Of a DNA stretch of 64,000 nt, positions 47,747-55,515 are shown in pieces. The stretch spans positions 227,477 through 291,476 of the forward strand of contig CAMYZE010000002.1 of the NCBI GenBank assembly GCA_947303805.1. The letters are read 5' to 3'. The translations under genes and the position numbers were made by a program. Position 1 is the stretch's first letter. Each line of letters opens with the position of its first letter. The notes under the pieces are model-generated. The model was not told the origin of the DNA. It saw only the letters and a list, made by a program, of their open reading frames with translations, and searched no databases. This DNA comes from an uncultured Clostridia bacterium. Its GTDB lineage: Bacteria > Bacillota > Clostridia > Lachnospirales > Lachnospiraceae.

Positions 47747-49387
47747 TTATTTTACTAAGAATTTTTCTGGAATGTCATAAAGTCCACCAGAAATATCTCT
47801 TATCTCTTGTAAATTTTTTGCTGCAAGCAATTCTTTATTTGCTCTACTCTTATCTATACCGAGTGTCTCAGGGAATGCTACCTTTCCTTCATTTATTAAT
47901 TCTTGTCTTCTAACATCACTACAGAAACTTTCTATTGGTATTCCTCTAGATACAGCCGCAATCATTTCTCTTCTTTCTTCATTGGTCTTAGCCATATAAG
48001 TATAAGCTATGCCTTGCTCTGTAACTACATGAGTTACATCTTCTCCATAAATCATAACAGGAGTAATTGGCATTCCTGTTTCTTTTCCTACTCTTACTGC
48101 GTCAAGTTCTGGAACTATAGAAGGAATAACTTTTCCTTCTTTATTTTTATAACTTGTAGAAATGATTTGTACTACAAGTTTTCTTCCACCTCTAAGTGGT
48201 CTGCTTGGATCTTTCATTGCTGCCCAGGCTGGAGTAGAGTGACGTCTTCCACCTGAATCGTGTCCCATATTAGGCGCTCCACCAAATCCCGATACACGGT
48301 TTCCTGTAACAGTAGATGAGTTGCCAAAGTAATCAAGTTGAAGAGTAGCACCAAGGAATAAATCCATAGCATAGAGTCCTGCAAGTTGAGCAAATGGACG
48401 ATTAGATCTCATTATACCATCTCGACCTGTGAAGAAAATGTCTGGGCGAGCAGCTGTATATCTACTCATACCAGTCTCTCCTCCGAAGGCATAAACTGAT
48501 TCAACCCATCCTGCTTCTATCGCAGGAATGAGAGTTGGATGTGGATTTAAAACCCAGTTCCTACAAATTTTTCCTTTAAGTCCGAGTTCTTCACCATAAG
48601 TAGGAAGTATAAGTTCTATAGCTCCACCATTATATCCAATACCATGGTTAAGTGATATAACATTATGCTTTTGATATATTCCTTTTATAATCATCATCGC
48701 CTCAAGTATGTGATGATCTTTTATCTTGTCTGGTTCTCTTGTGAAGAGTGGTTCCATAGGGAATGGCTCATCGGCTTCAACAATTGCATCAACCCAGTCA
48801 CCAGGGATATCAACGCGCGGAACTTTATCTACAATTTTATTTACTTGAGCAATTACAATTCCATCTTTAAATGCAGTTGCCTCTACTAAAGTCGGTGTCT
48901 CTTCAGTGTTTGCACCAGTATATAAGTTTCCATCTTTATCAGCTGCATCAGCAGCAACAAGACAAATATTTGGAATTAAATCTACAAAGAGTCTTGCATA
49001 GAGTTCAAAGTAAGTATGAATCGCTCCAACTTTACATACACCACTATTCATCATCTGACTAAGTCTTAAACTTTGAGTTCCTGCAAATGCAAAATTGATC
49101 AGTGATGCAATTCCTTTTTCAAATAAATCAAGATGCTCATCTCTTGAAATTGATGGAATAATTAAATGAATATCATTTACCTGTTTTGAATCAACTTTAG
49201 TCATCGCTTTAGCAAGAAATGATGCTTGTTTCTGGTTATCTCCCTCTAAAATTAAATTATCGCCAGGCTTAATCACACGATTAAGAACCTCGACGATATC
49301 CGAAGTGTTAATAACTTTTCCATTCAAATATTTAGTAACAGAATTAAGTCTCTCGGCTTTCTTCTTCCTATTCTTATCCCATTCCAT
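47747..49387 (-). CDS. mdcA: Malonate decarboxylase alpha-type CoA/ACP transferase (MdcA/MadA family), 546 aa
   Basis: Closely follows MdcA through most of its length: LEGDNQKQASFLAKAM (about residue 48), IHLIIPSISRDEHLDLFEKGIA, GAIHTYFELYARLFVDLIPN, ALNPHP-like WVLNPHPTLIPAIEAGWVESV and GFGGAPNMGHDSGGRRH. MdcA swaps acetyl and malonyl between thioester carriers. No acyl carrier protein (MdcC/MadE) or its prosthetic-group synthase is near, so CoA is the likely carrier: acetyl-CoA + malonate to malonyl-CoA + acetate. It is the first gene of the operon. This gene is what points the whole cluster to malonate. Confidence 0.92.
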   Translation of the reverse strand: MEWDKNRKKKAERLNSVTKYLNGKVINTSDIVEVLNRVIKPGDNLILEGDNQKQASFLAKAMTKVDSKQVNDIHLIIPSISRDEHLDLFEKGIASLINFAFAGTQSLRLSQMMNSGVCKVGAIHTYFELYARLFVDLIPNICLVAADAADKDGNLYTGANTEETPTLVEATAFKDGIVIAQVNKIVDKVPRVDIPGDWVDAIVEADEPFPMEPLFTREPDKIKDHHILEAMMIIKGIYQKHNVISLNHGIGYNGGAIELILPTYGEELGLKGKICRNWVLNPHPTLIPAIEAGWVESVYAFGGETGMSRYTAARPDIFFTGRDGIMRSNRPFAQLAGLYAMDLFLGATLQLDYFGNSSTVTGNRVSGFGGAPNMGHDSGGRRHSTPAWAAMKDPSRPLRGGRKLVVQIISTSYKNKEGKVIPSIVPELDAVRVGKETGMPITPVMIYGEDVTHVVTEQGIAYTYMAKTNEERREMIAAVSRGIPIESFCSDVRRQELINEGKVAFPETLGIDKSRANKELLAAKNLQEIRDISGGLYDIPEKFLVK

Positions 49388-49446
49388 AGGATTCCCTCCA
49401 ATGTAAAAATGAAATTTTTATTAAGTTTTTCTTTTATTTTCTATAA

Positions 49447-49513
49447 ATTATATCATAGTAATTCTATAATTATAATACACATAATACTTATACTTCTATA
49501 ACATTTTTGTTAT
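49447..49513 (-). promoter_or_regulatory. Candidate LysR-activated promoter of the uracil/malonate operon
   Basis: On the minus strand a TATAAT -10 box (49452-49447) has no good -35. An interrupted palindrome ATAAC-N6-GTTAT (49498-49513) lies about 50-65 bp upstream of the expected start, where LysR-type activators usually bind. Confidence 0.5.
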
Positions 49514-49519
49514 GATTTC

Positions 49520-49548
49520 TTGACATTCCCCCTCACCTGCTATATACT
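49520..49548 (+). promoter_or_regulatory. Sigma-A promoter of the lysR gene
   Basis: TTGACA (49520-49525), a 17-bp spacer and TATACT (49543-49548). It lies next to the palindrome at 49498-49513, as expected for autoregulation. Confidence 0.7.
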
Positions 49549-49554
49549 ATAAAT

Positions 49555-49583
49555 CGTAGGGTGAGTTTCACGAGCCCGAAAGG
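49555..49583. repeat. Dispersed GGGCTCG repeat supplying the lysR ribosome site
   Basis: Inverse copy CGTAGGGTGAGTTTCACGAG followed by CCCGAAAGG, 5 nt before the lysR ATG. Confidence 0.8.
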
Positions 49584-49588
49584 ATACT

Positions 49589-50470
49589 ATGAATTTAACA
49601 GAACTAATATATTTCAACGAGGTAGCCAATACTTCACATTTCACAAAGGCCGCAGAGAACTTAAATGTCTCTCAGCCCGCACTTTCAAGGACTATAAAAC
49701 ACCTTGAAAATGAATTAAAAGTTCCTCTTTTCATAAAAAAAGGAAGAAATGTCACTTTAAGTAACTATGGGGAAGCTCTTTATAAGCATTCCCAGTCAAT
49801 TTTAGATGAAATTAAAGGCATAAGTTCAGAAATAAATGATTTAAAAGAAATAACAAATAATACTGTATCTATACTAGTAAATTCAGCTTCTTCTCAGATG
49901 AGAAAACTTTTAGTTGACTTTCAAAAAGCGAATAAGAATGTCAATCTAAAAGTCACTCAACTTGATAAAACCGAATATAAAGACAAAAAAAAGGAGTTTG
50001 ATTTGATAATTCATTCTGGCACTCATTTCATACCAAGCAATAATCAAAAAGATTTGCTTGAAGAACATCTTATGCTTACTATTCCAAAGACTCATAAATT
50101 ATCTAAAAAGAGTTCGGTAGATTTAAGAGATATTGCAAATGAAAATTTAATCTCACTAAGCGAGAATAAAGATTTACGAGAAATCAATGACTACTACTGC
50201 ACGCTCGCGGGATTTAAACCAAAATTTTGTTTTGAAAATAACTCACCTTATGTTATAAAAGAATATATAAAGACAGGACTTGGCTTTGCCATCATTCCTT
50301 CTATCACTTGGAAAGAAATAAAATCAAATGAAAAAATCAAACTTGTTAATGTCCATAATCCAAATTGTAAAAGATATATAATACTTGAATGGAAAAAAGG
50401 CGGGTATATGTCAAAGGTTGCAACTGCGCTTAAAGATTATATTATTAAAAACTTTAAAAAATATGTGTAA
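49589..50470 (+). CDS. LysR-family transcriptional regulator, 293 aa
   Basis: N-terminal winged HTH (about residues 1-60: FTKAAENLNVSQPALSRTIKHLENELKVPLF) and a C-terminal periplasmic-binding-like effector domain. It is divergent from the 14-gene cluster with 200 bp between. It is the probable activator of the pathway, with an intermediate such as uracil, barbiturate or malonate as effector; malonate clusters elsewhere often use LysR or GntR proteins. Confidence 0.9.
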   Translation: MNLTELIYFNEVANTSHFTKAAENLNVSQPALSRTIKHLENELKVPLFIKKGRNVTLSNYGEALYKHSQSILDEIKGISSEINDLKEITNNTVSILVNSASSQMRKLLVDFQKANKNVNLKVTQLDKTEYKDKKKEFDLIIHSGTHFIPSNNQKDLLEEHLMLTIPKTHKLSKKSSVDLRDIANENLISLSENKDLREINDYYCTLAGFKPKFCFENNSPYVIKEYIKTGLGFAIIPSITWKEIKSNEKIKLVNVHNPNCKRYIILEWKKGGYMSKVATALKDYIIKNFKKYV

Positions 50471-50496
50471 AAAATAAAGGGTTATTGGCACTTTTT

Positions 50497-50946
50497 TTAA
50501 AACTGATTCTCTTCCATCCTAAAAATCAACCATTGGTTATGCTGCTTTGCACCAAGTTTTTCATAAAAATCAATACTTGGTTTATTCCAATTAAGGCACT
50601 GCCATTCAAAGCGACCAAGATTTTCTTTTTTGCATATATCTCTTAATTCATTAATCAATTCTAATCCATTACCTTTACCTCGATATTCTGGTAATACAAA
50701 TAAATCTTCAAGATAAAGTCCAGCCTTGCCTGTAAATGTTGAGTAGTTATAAAAATATAGTGCATAGCCGACTTCTTTGCCATTTTCCAATACAAATATA
50801 ACATTTGCTTTTTTCTTTTCAAATATCCATTCTTTTATCAGTTCAGGTGTCGCTGTCACTAAGTCGGACATTTTTTCATATTTGGCAAGTTCTTTTATGA
50901 AATACAATATTAACTCTATATCTTTTTCGGTTGCTTCTCTAATCAT
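50497..50946 (-). CDS. GNAT-family N-acetyltransferase, 149 aa
   Basis: The acetyl-CoA loop is in VLPEYRGKGNGLELINELRD and the C-terminal part (FEWQCLNWNKPSIDFYEKLGAK) is like diamine/thialysine acetyltransferases of the SSAT group. I start it at 50946, 8 nt after GGAG. Substrate unknown; small amines are plausible. Confidence 0.85.
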   Translation of the reverse strand: MIREATEKDIELILYFIKELAKYEKMSDLVTATPELIKEWIFEKKKANVIFVLENGKEVGYALYFYNYSTFTGKAGLYLEDLFVLPEYRGKGNGLELINELRDICKKENLGRFEWQCLNWNKPSIDFYEKLGAKQHNQWLIFRMEENQF

Positions 50947-50966
50947 TTGGCATTCTCCGTCCACTT

Positions 50967-51401
50967 TTACTTTTCTTTATTTTGTGCAAAAACACATTTG
51001 AAACCTAGTGCATATAAATCATATGTATGATGTGACGAATAGTCTATAAGACCTTTACCATACTGATACTTTTTAGTGCGGTCAATAGTTATCTGACTTT
51101 TGCTAGAATCTTTTTGACCATCAATAAAGTTGCCATCATTTACAAAATGATAATTCCCTTGACTAAACAACACCATTTCTTTATCAACTTCTGCATACTG
51201 TTCAAAAGTTTCATCATCAAAATAAATCCATATAGTATCAATTAATTCATCTGCACCACCAGATGGCTGCTTGTCAATTCCAACAAATATTGCAGAAACA
51301 TTTTTTCCTTTGCTTTCTTTATTTACAACATTGGTATTCGCACATGATACTGTAGAAATTACTAGTACACAGCCCAAAAATAAACTTATTATTCTTTTCA
51401 T
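50967..51401 (-). CDS. Hypothetical lipoprotein, 144 aa
   Basis: MKRIISLFLGCVLVISTVSCANT is a lipoprotein signal with the lipidated Cys in VSC at residue 20. The mature part (IFVGIDKQPSGGADELIDTIWIYFDDETFEQYAEV) is not a family I recognise. It sits just upstream of the acetyltransferase on the same strand. Confidence 0.65.
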   Translation of the reverse strand: MKRIISLFLGCVLVISTVSCANTNVVNKESKGKNVSAIFVGIDKQPSGGADELIDTIWIYFDDETFEQYAEVDKEMVLFSQGNYHFVNDGNFIDGQKDSSKSQITIDRTKKYQYGKGLIDYSSHHTYDLYALGFKCVFAQNKEK

Positions 51402-51585
51402 TTTTATATCTCCTTCAATATTTCGCTAAGTGGTTTTCTGCTACTATGATTAGAAAGTGGTGCAAGCCTGCCTGATTCTAATATTTGATTAAGCTTTTCT
51501 TTTTCAACTTTTCTTCCATTTTTTATATACTTCTTTTATATCCCCAGGAGCATTTGGCAACAATATTAATTCTTTAGTTTTTTTA

Positions 51586-52281
51586 TCAATCAATAATTCT
51601 TCCATCGCACGAAATAGTAACTACTTGCCACTCTATTAGTTTGCCACATTTTTTTAATGCATTTTCCAATGCTACTTTAAGTCCACCACAACATGGCACT
51701 TCCATACGAACTAATGTAACACTTTTTATATTGCTATTTGATAAAATTTCAGTGAGTTTCTCACTATAATCCACACCATCAAGTTTAGGACATCCAATCA
51801 GTGTGATTTTGCCTCTCATAAACTCTTTATGAATATTTGCATATGCATAGGCTGTACAATCAGCAGCAATTAATATTTTTGCATCATCAAAAAAATCTGC
51901 TTTTGCAGGCACTAGCTTTATTTGACACGGCCATTGTCTTAGTTCTGATGATATGTCAATTTGAACACTTTTTGGACTATCTTTATCAGTTTTATCAAAT
52001 TCCCTTGTCCTAGTTCCTGGGCAACCTTGAAATGTTGCTGTAGAATTCTTTTTACTCTCTTTTACAGCATTTTCATCATATGCAGGCGCTTCTCTCTCTT
52101 CAAATGTTATTGCTCCTACAGGGCAATTTGGTAGGCAATCGCCTAAGCCATCACAAAAATTCTCACGAACTAATTTCGCTTTTCCATTAATAATTTCAAT
52201 GGCACCTTCGTGGCAGGCTTTTGCACACAAACCACAACCATTACATTTTTCTTCATCAATTTTAATAATTTTTCTAACCAT
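51586..52281 (-). CDS. Two-[4Fe-4S] ferredoxin-domain protein, 231 aa
   Basis: Residues about 8-60 hold two ferredoxin motifs: CNGCGLCAKAC and a second one with CDGLGDCLPNCP. The C-terminal domain (about 90-231) contains conserved Cys in AADCTAYAYANIH, GCPKLD and VPCCGGL. This arrangement is known from iron-sulfur proteins found beside redox enzymes in anaerobes. Its electron partner is not evident here. A possible nitroreductase fragment lies just downstream (51410-51560). Confidence 0.8.
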   Translation of the reverse strand: MVRKIIKIDEEKCNGCGLCAKACHEGAIEIINGKAKLVRENFCDGLGDCLPNCPVGAITFEEREAPAYDENAVKESKKNSTATFQGCPGTRTREFDKTDKDSPKSVQIDISSELRQWPCQIKLVPAKADFFDDAKILIAADCTAYAYANIHKEFMRGKITLIGCPKLDGVDYSEKLTEILSNSNIKSVTLVRMEVPCCGGLKVALENALKKCGKLIEWQVVTISCDGRIID

Positions 52282-52300
52282 ACTACACCTACTTAATATA

Positions 52301-52340
52301 ATAAATGGGACGAATAAATGGTATGCCGCCCCTTTTATTT
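52301..52340. repeat. Shortened copy of the GGGACGGAG inverted-repeat element
   Basis: Only the ends (AATAAATGGGACG and CCCCTTTTATTT) remain, separated by about 15 bp. It lies between the ferredoxin gene and the toxin-antitoxin pair. Confidence 0.45.
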
Positions 52341-52641
52341 AGAATAATAATTCTATGAAGTCTCTTTTTGCATATATAAATCTATCAACATAAATTATAT
52401 TATCTTTTACATAGTAAAATACATAATAATTATCAACTCTAATATATCTATATTTAGTTTCTATATTTTCCTTATAGAGTCTAGTTCCTGTATATGGAAA
52501 TTTTTTCAATTTTTGAATTTCTTCATTTGCCTTGTTTTTTAGATTATTTGATGCATCTTCATTTTTAAGAACATCTTTAATATATATTAAAGCTTCTGCG
52601 AAATCATCCATATATAGATTTGAATAATTAATATCGTACAT
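52339..52641 (-). CDS. ParE/RelE-type toxin, 100 aa
   Basis: A plasmid-stabilisation/ParE-fold protein: YMDDFAEALIYIKDVL at the N-terminus and RYIRVDNYYVFYYVKDNIIYVDRFIYAKRD at the end. It directly follows a Phd-type antitoxin gene, sharing one base. Whether it cleaves mRNA or inhibits gyrase cannot be told. Confidence 0.85.
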   Translation of the reverse strand: MYDINYSNLYMDDFAEALIYIKDVLKNEDASNNLKNKANEEIQKLKKFPYTGTRLYKENIETKYRYIRVDNYYVFYYVKDNIIYVDRFIYAKRDFIELLF

Positions 52642-52883
52642 TAAAGCCCGAACCTTTCATTAAAAGTTTTTTCATCCACATAACCTGACTTTTCTCCTTT
52701 CTGCAATTCAGCAAGTAAAGTTGCAAATGCTTTTGATTGTTGATATTCTTCAATATCTTTTATATCAACTATTGCATACACGCCTTTTCCGTTTTTGGTT
52801 AAATAGACAGGTTGTCCTTCTTTTACTTCATCCAAAATGTTATTATAATTTCTAAGCTCTGAAATTGGTTGTATATTTATCAT
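52641..52883 (-). CDS. Phd/YefM-type antitoxin, 80 aa
   Basis: ISELRNYNNILDEVKEGQPVYLTKNGKGVYAIVDIKDIEEY is the Phd/YefM DNA-binding domain. The C-terminal tail neutralises the ParE-type toxin encoded next. Likely autoregulated. Confidence 0.88.
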   Translation of the reverse strand: MINIQPISELRNYNNILDEVKEGQPVYLTKNGKGVYAIVDIKDIEEYQQSKAFATLLAELQKGEKSGYVDEKTFNERFGL

Positions 52884-53026
52884 AAAATTCCTCCTAAAAT
52901 TTTACGCATTATGTTACAATAAATATAGCAGATTTTATCATTTTTCGCAATACAGTTTAATCAATAAGTAGATATGGTATAAGTAGATATCTCCTTTATC
53001 TAAATACAGATCAATTTCAAAGTTGG

Positions 53027-53674
53027 CTAATTATTATCAATTATAAAACTTATCATCTTTCTCAATTGACTTAGAGGATGCTTAGGTATAAAACTATCCC
53101 AAGCCTCTCTTTCACTAATATGAATTCCAGCACTCTTCTTTTTAGTTTTATAAGGTGTGTAAAACTCATTTTTTAAATTATCCTTGCCAATAAGCCCATC
53201 TATCATCAAATGCACTAATGATTCTCTCATTCCTGTCATACCACATTCTGAAAAGTCTGCATTGATGTAGCCATAGTATTTTGGATATTTTATATTCATA
53301 TTTAAAGTATAAGAAATGCCTCTTGGTGTCTTACCATCTTCAGCAACTACGAAAATTTTAACGATCGAATATGCAAATGGCAACTTCTTTTTAGTTTCAC
53401 CAAATTTCACTTCTAACAAAGATTGCGTGTCACTTATACCACTCAAAGTTGATTTAATTACTTCTTCTTCACCAGCAGCAAAAAGCGTTGTCTCTTCGGG
53501 AACACTTGACTCTATAATAAGTGCTTTGCACATATCATCTTGATATGTATAGCCAGCTGGATCAATAATAAAATCTTGTATTAAATTGTTATCTTTTAAA
53601 AACTTGATAAGTTTTTTGTCTTCTTTGTATTGACTTGGGATGGCAATGTACTTGCCATTCGTTTTTAATTTCAT
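53027..53674 (-). CDS. Hypothetical protein, 215 aa
   Basis: I do not recognise the family. It is soluble, of mixed alpha/beta character, with no signal or membrane segment. A central IVKIFVVAEDGKTPRGISYTLNMNIKYPKYYGYINADFSE region looks beta-rich. The start follows a GAGG site. It is the first intact gene downstream of a gene fragment and an inverted-repeat element. Confidence 0.55.
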   Translation of the reverse strand: MKLKTNGKYIAIPSQYKEDKKLIKFLKDNNLIQDFIIDPAGYTYQDDMCKALIIESSVPEETTLFAAGEEEVIKSTLSGISDTQSLLEVKFGETKKKLPFAYSIVKIFVVAEDGKTPRGISYTLNMNIKYPKYYGYINADFSECGMTGMRESLVHLMIDGLIGKDNLKNEFYTPYKTKKKSAGIHISEREAWDSFIPKHPLSQLRKMISFIIDNN

Positions 53675-53719
53675 TATTTACCTCACATTTTAGTATATTA
53701 AATTTTTAATATATTTATT

Positions 53720-53889
53720 TTATCCTTTTTCGCTCGGCCAAATCGAAAATAGCTTGTTCCAATCCGATTCCATAATTTCTTTTGTTACTTTTTCAAAAAT
53801 CTTTAAATGGCTTTTATTTGCTGCCACAAATACAAAATCTCTTAAGGTGCCTCTATGGAACGATAAAACAATAATGCTTTCGTCAAACT
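53720..53889 (-). pseudogene. 3' gene fragment cut by an inverted-repeat element
   Basis: On the minus strand an open frame begins exactly at the element end and encodes FDESIIVLSFHRGTLRDFV, VAANKSHLKIFEKVTKEIME and SDWNKLFSIWPSEKG, then stops at 53720. It reads like the C-terminus of a real protein that I cannot name. Beyond the element, AAAGGAG and a short possible start region remain at about 54020-54035. Confidence 0.5.
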
Positions 53890-53994
53890 AAATAAATGGG
53901 ACGGAGATAATTATTGTCGCTTGAGAATTAATTTTTAAGTTTTTTGAAAAAAACCAAAAAACTTAACAATAGTTAGTCTCCGTCCCTTTTATTT
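53890..53994. repeat. GGGACGGAG inverted-repeat element, copy 1 (105 bp)
   Basis: Terminal 17-bp inverted repeats (AAATAAATGGGACGGAG against CTCCGTCCCTTTTATTT, one mismatch) enclose a second arm pair (AAGTTTTTT.. AAAAAACTT). The whole can fold into one long hairpin. No coding capacity; looks like a non-autonomous mobile element. Confidence 0.8.
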
Positions 53995-54085
53995 CTAAAT
54001 CATACATTTTTCTTTTTCAATTTTACTCCTTTAAGTTTGTTGACCTGCTTATAATTAATCTCAAAAATATTATATCATTGTATTT

Positions 54086-54128
54086 GCGACAAATTTATCT
54101 CATAAAAATAGCTCATCAAAATGAGCTA
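54086..54128 (-). promoter_or_regulatory. Terminator plus palindromic promoter element, copy 1
   Basis: On the minus strand the hairpin TAGCTCAT..ATGAGCTA with TTTTTATG (54128-54103) ends the 75-aa gene. It is followed directly by GAGATAAATTTGTCGC (54101-54086) and a TATAAT about 13 bp further. The same arrangement recurs at 55464 and 61835. Confidence 0.6.
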
Positions 54129-54171
54129 CCCTGCCAACCGAAATTTTAGTTGCTGATTGTCTTATCATTAC

Positions 54172-54399
54172 TTATATTTTTTTACTTCCTACTTTTGTAG
54201 GTTTACCAAATGAATACTCGACTCTTTCACCACCAATTTTGCTAATTTTATTGAAAGAATATTCAACTCGGTCATTGCCCACCTTAGAGATTTTGTTAAA
54301 TGAATATTCTACTCGTTTGTCTCCTATTTTTGATAATTTCCCAAATGAATATTCAGCTCGCCCGCCATAATACTTCACAATTAATTCTTCATCAGTCAT
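54172..54399 (-). CDS. Small protein made of four 15-residue repeats, 75 aa
   Basis: After a short head (MTDEELIVKYYGG) the protein consists of four tandem units of 15 residues with the pattern R-[AV]-E-Y-S-F-x-K-x-[ST]-K-[IV]-G-x-x. The regular Tyr/Phe and Gly spacing suggests a small beta-structure. A strong AGGAGG-type site and its own terminator argue for real expression. I know of no function. It lies downstream of the DnaB-like gene. Confidence 0.65.
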   Translation of the reverse strand: MTDEELIVKYYGGRAEYSFGKLSKIGDKRVEYSFNKISKVGNDRVEYSFNKISKIGGERVEYSFGKPTKVGSKKI

Positions 54400-54526
54400 A
54401 ATGTTTTCCTCCTTTTAAAATAAATATTATATTAATTAAAACAAAATCACATTTTATAATATATTTACTAATCTTTGGGGTTATATATTTCATATTTCAT
54501 TTTAAAAATTGCTAATATCTTTAGTT

Positions 54527-55414
54527 TTAATGATACTTTTCTTCAATAAACTCCGAATTATTATTGTTATATTTATATTTAATTATATTTGTATTGCCAT
54601 TCAAATTTTTGATAATGTGCAAATCTATATAATTTTGATTTTCATTTAAAGTATTTTGTAACATAAATAGAACAACATCGGAATCTTGAACCAAAATGTT
54701 CAATGTATCTGAATCATCTGGCTTAAATATACTTTTATCTTCTTCACGATTAAAAAACTGAGTTATGACAACAATTGGAACATCTAAATCTCTTGCAAAA
54801 GATTTAAGTTCTAATGATAATTTATCCCATTCTTCGTCCTTATAAGAATATCTTCCCAATCTTAGTCTATTATCATTAAAACTTATACTTTGTAAATCAT
54901 CAATAATAACTAAATCAAGTTTATTTGCTTGTTTTAGTTTAATACATTGACTTTTAAGTTCACTTAATGTGATTTTTACATTCTCATAAATATAAAAGTC
55001 TCTTTTTGAAACCTCTTCTATTTTTCCAATTACTTTATCAGACAATTTACCAGATTCAAATATAGAATTAGGGAATTCACACGTGTTGGCCAAAACCCTT
55101 TTTGCAAGTTGAGCTGTTGATAATCCAAGTGAAAAGTACAAAATACTATGGTTGTTTTTGCAGATATTATTAGATACGTTAACTATAAAAGACGTTTTCC
55201 CAATGCCTGGTCGTCCACACAACAAAATTAAGTTCTTTCTTTGAAAGCCTTGAATAATCGCGTCGAGTTGCTCAAAGCCTGTTCTTATACCAATTACTCC
55301 GTCTTTTGCATCCAATGCCATTTCATAGTTTTCAATTAAATTTTTTGCAACTGTCCCAATTCTTGCCACACCACCAAACTCATTAAAATTCTCATTTACT
55401 ACTTTCCCTTCCAT
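54527..55414 (-). CDS. DnaB-helicase C-terminal-domain-like ATPase, 295 aa
   Basis: RecA-fold ATPase with GIRTGFEQLDAIIQGFQRKNLILLCGRPGIGKTS (Walker A), ILYFSLGLSTAQLAKRV and LVIIDDLQSI (Walker B) in the DnaB order. The DnaB N-terminal primase-interaction domain is missing. The start at 55414 follows GGAGG. It may be a replication protein of an integrated element or a stand-alone ATPase. Immediately upstream are an extended -10 promoter (TGCTATAAT) and the palindromic element at 55464-55479. Confidence 0.75.
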   Translation of the reverse strand: MEGKVVNENFNEFGGVARIGTVAKNLIENYEMALDAKDGVIGIRTGFEQLDAIIQGFQRKNLILLCGRPGIGKTSFIVNVSNNICKNNHSILYFSLGLSTAQLAKRVLANTCEFPNSIFESGKLSDKVIGKIEEVSKRDFYIYENVKITLSELKSQCIKLKQANKLDLVIIDDLQSISFNDNRLRLGRYSYKDEEWDKLSLELKSFARDLDVPIVVITQFFNREEDKSIFKPDDSDTLNILVQDSDVVLFMLQNTLNENQNYIDLHIIKNLNGNTNIIKYKYNNNNSEFIEEKYH

Positions 55415-55446
55415 AGTTATTTCCTCCAAATAATTATTTAAATGGG

Positions 55447-55503
55447 ATTATAGCAAATCATATGAGATAAATTTGTCGCATAAATAATCCGCCTTGATGG
55501 CGG
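55447..55503 (-). promoter_or_regulatory. Terminator, palindromic element and extended -10 promoter of the DnaB-like gene
   Basis: In minus-strand order: hairpin CCGCC-N5-GGCGG (55503-55489) ending the upstream gene, GCGACAAATTTATCTC (55479-55464), then TGCTATAAT with -10 at 55452-55447, and the ribosome site of the DnaB-like gene. Confidence 0.6.
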
Positions 55504-55515
55504 AATTAACTGAAC

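Noticed and set aside
33356..49387. Nicotinate fermentation cluster
   Set aside because: Nicotinate genes (enamidase, hydroxymethylglutarate-type enzymes, methyleneglutarate mutase) are absent, and carbamoyl-transfer plus malonate enzymes do not fit.
51410..51585. Nitroreductase remnant after the ferredoxin gene
   Set aside because: A short stretch reads EKLNQILESGRLAPLSNHSS, which hints at a nitroreductase start, but it is too short and interrupted to call.
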